From Candidatus Poseidoniaceae archaeon (GTDB lineage: Archaea; Thermoplasmatota; Poseidoniia; Poseidoniales; Poseidoniaceae): a stretch of 5,813 bases of DNA. The stretch spans positions 6,219 through 12,031 of the forward strand of contig DUIP01000114.1 in NCBI GenBank assembly GCA_013330285.1, read 5' to 3'. Each line of letters opens with the position of its first letter. Positions within the stretch are counted from its first letter, which is position 1. The notes beneath the pieces are model-generated. The model was not told where the DNA came from. It saw only the letters and a program-made list of their open reading frames with translations, and did not search any database. Below are positions 5,572 through 5,813 of this stretch, piece by piece. A program made the position numbers and the translations under genes.

Positions 5572-5813
5572 ATGGCAAACCGACGTGTCGCTCTCATCAT
5601 CCTCATGGTTCTGCTGTTTTACCTACCACTGAGTGCGGTGGGTAATGAGAGCTCACCGACTGTCGAGCAATTCGGTCACACCTTCGAAGAAGTGGTCATC
5701 GCCGATTACACAGATGCGCTCAATGAGCCAAGAGACCTCGAATTTCATCCGGGTAAAGCCAATGAATTGTGGGTTGCAAACCGAGCGACGGACAGCATTA
5801 CCATTGTCGAAAA
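5572..5813 (+). CDS. Secreted beta-propeller (NHL/YVTN-like) protein, N-terminal part only
   Basis: The frame starts at an ATG with a good ribosome site and is open to the right edge: 80 codons plus two bases. Residues 1-24 are a signal peptide with basic NRR, a hydrophobic core (VALIILMVLLFYLPL) and a probable cut near SAVG/NES. Residues ~50-80, LNEPRDLEFHPG followed by NELWVANRATDSITIVE, match the repeating pattern of NHL or YVTN-type propeller blades: a Pro-Arg-Asp/Gly-Leu strand, a short turn after HPG, then a Leu-Trp-Val-Ala-Asn strand and a second turn ending in a hydrophobic strand. Such propellers usually bind proteins or ligands at the cell surface, and a few are enzymes. With one blade visible the function, length and C-terminal anchor are unknown. 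It lies 91 bases after the three-helix membrane protein, in the same direction. Confidence 0.85.
   Translation, partial: MANRRVALIILMVLLFYLPLSAVGNESSPTVEQFGHTFEEVVIADYTDALNEPRDLEFHPGKANELWVANRATDSITIVE

Overview
The window looks like archaeal chromosome. The best guess is the Thermoplasmatota, perhaps a marine Group II (Poseidoniales-like) genome. The support is indirect: a tRNA gene of archaeal form, a surface protein ending in a PGF-CTERM-like archaeosortase signal, GGTGA-type Shine-Dalgarno sites, several T/A-rich possible TATA boxes, and many secreted or anchored proteins of unknown function. No marker gene (rRNA, ribosomal protein) is present, so the assignment is an inference.

Layout. 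Positions 1-1583 on the minus strand hold one long reading frame that runs off the left edge (at least 527 codons). It encodes a protein with one N-terminal membrane anchor followed by a series of OB-fold-like modules, part of which is a clear ~200-residue internal duplication. A ~96-bp divergent intergenic region separates it from a plus-strand HD-domain phosphohydrolase of the SAMHD1/COG1078 type (1680-2981) with all its metal ligands. A tRNA gene with anticodon CAT follows at 3023-3099; its acceptor stem resembles archaeal tRNA-Ile2 rather than elongator tRNA-Met. A T-tract closes that unit.

From 3251 to the right edge there are three plus-strand genes for cell-envelope proteins: a secreted two-domain beta-rich protein with a C-terminal PGF-type anchor (3251-4174), a three-helix membrane protein with a large outside domain (4275-5480), and the beginning of a secreted beta-propeller (NHL/YVTN-like) protein that runs off the right edge (from 5572).

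How they may work together. The three right-hand genes lie in one direction with gaps of about 100 bp, each with its own possible promoter or ribosome binding site, so they are neighbours rather than a tight operon. Four of the five protein genes make exported or membrane-anchored products, so the window is mostly cell-surface biology, with a nucleotide-metabolism enzyme and a tRNA in between. I see no mobile element, CRISPR array, rRNA or clear defence system.
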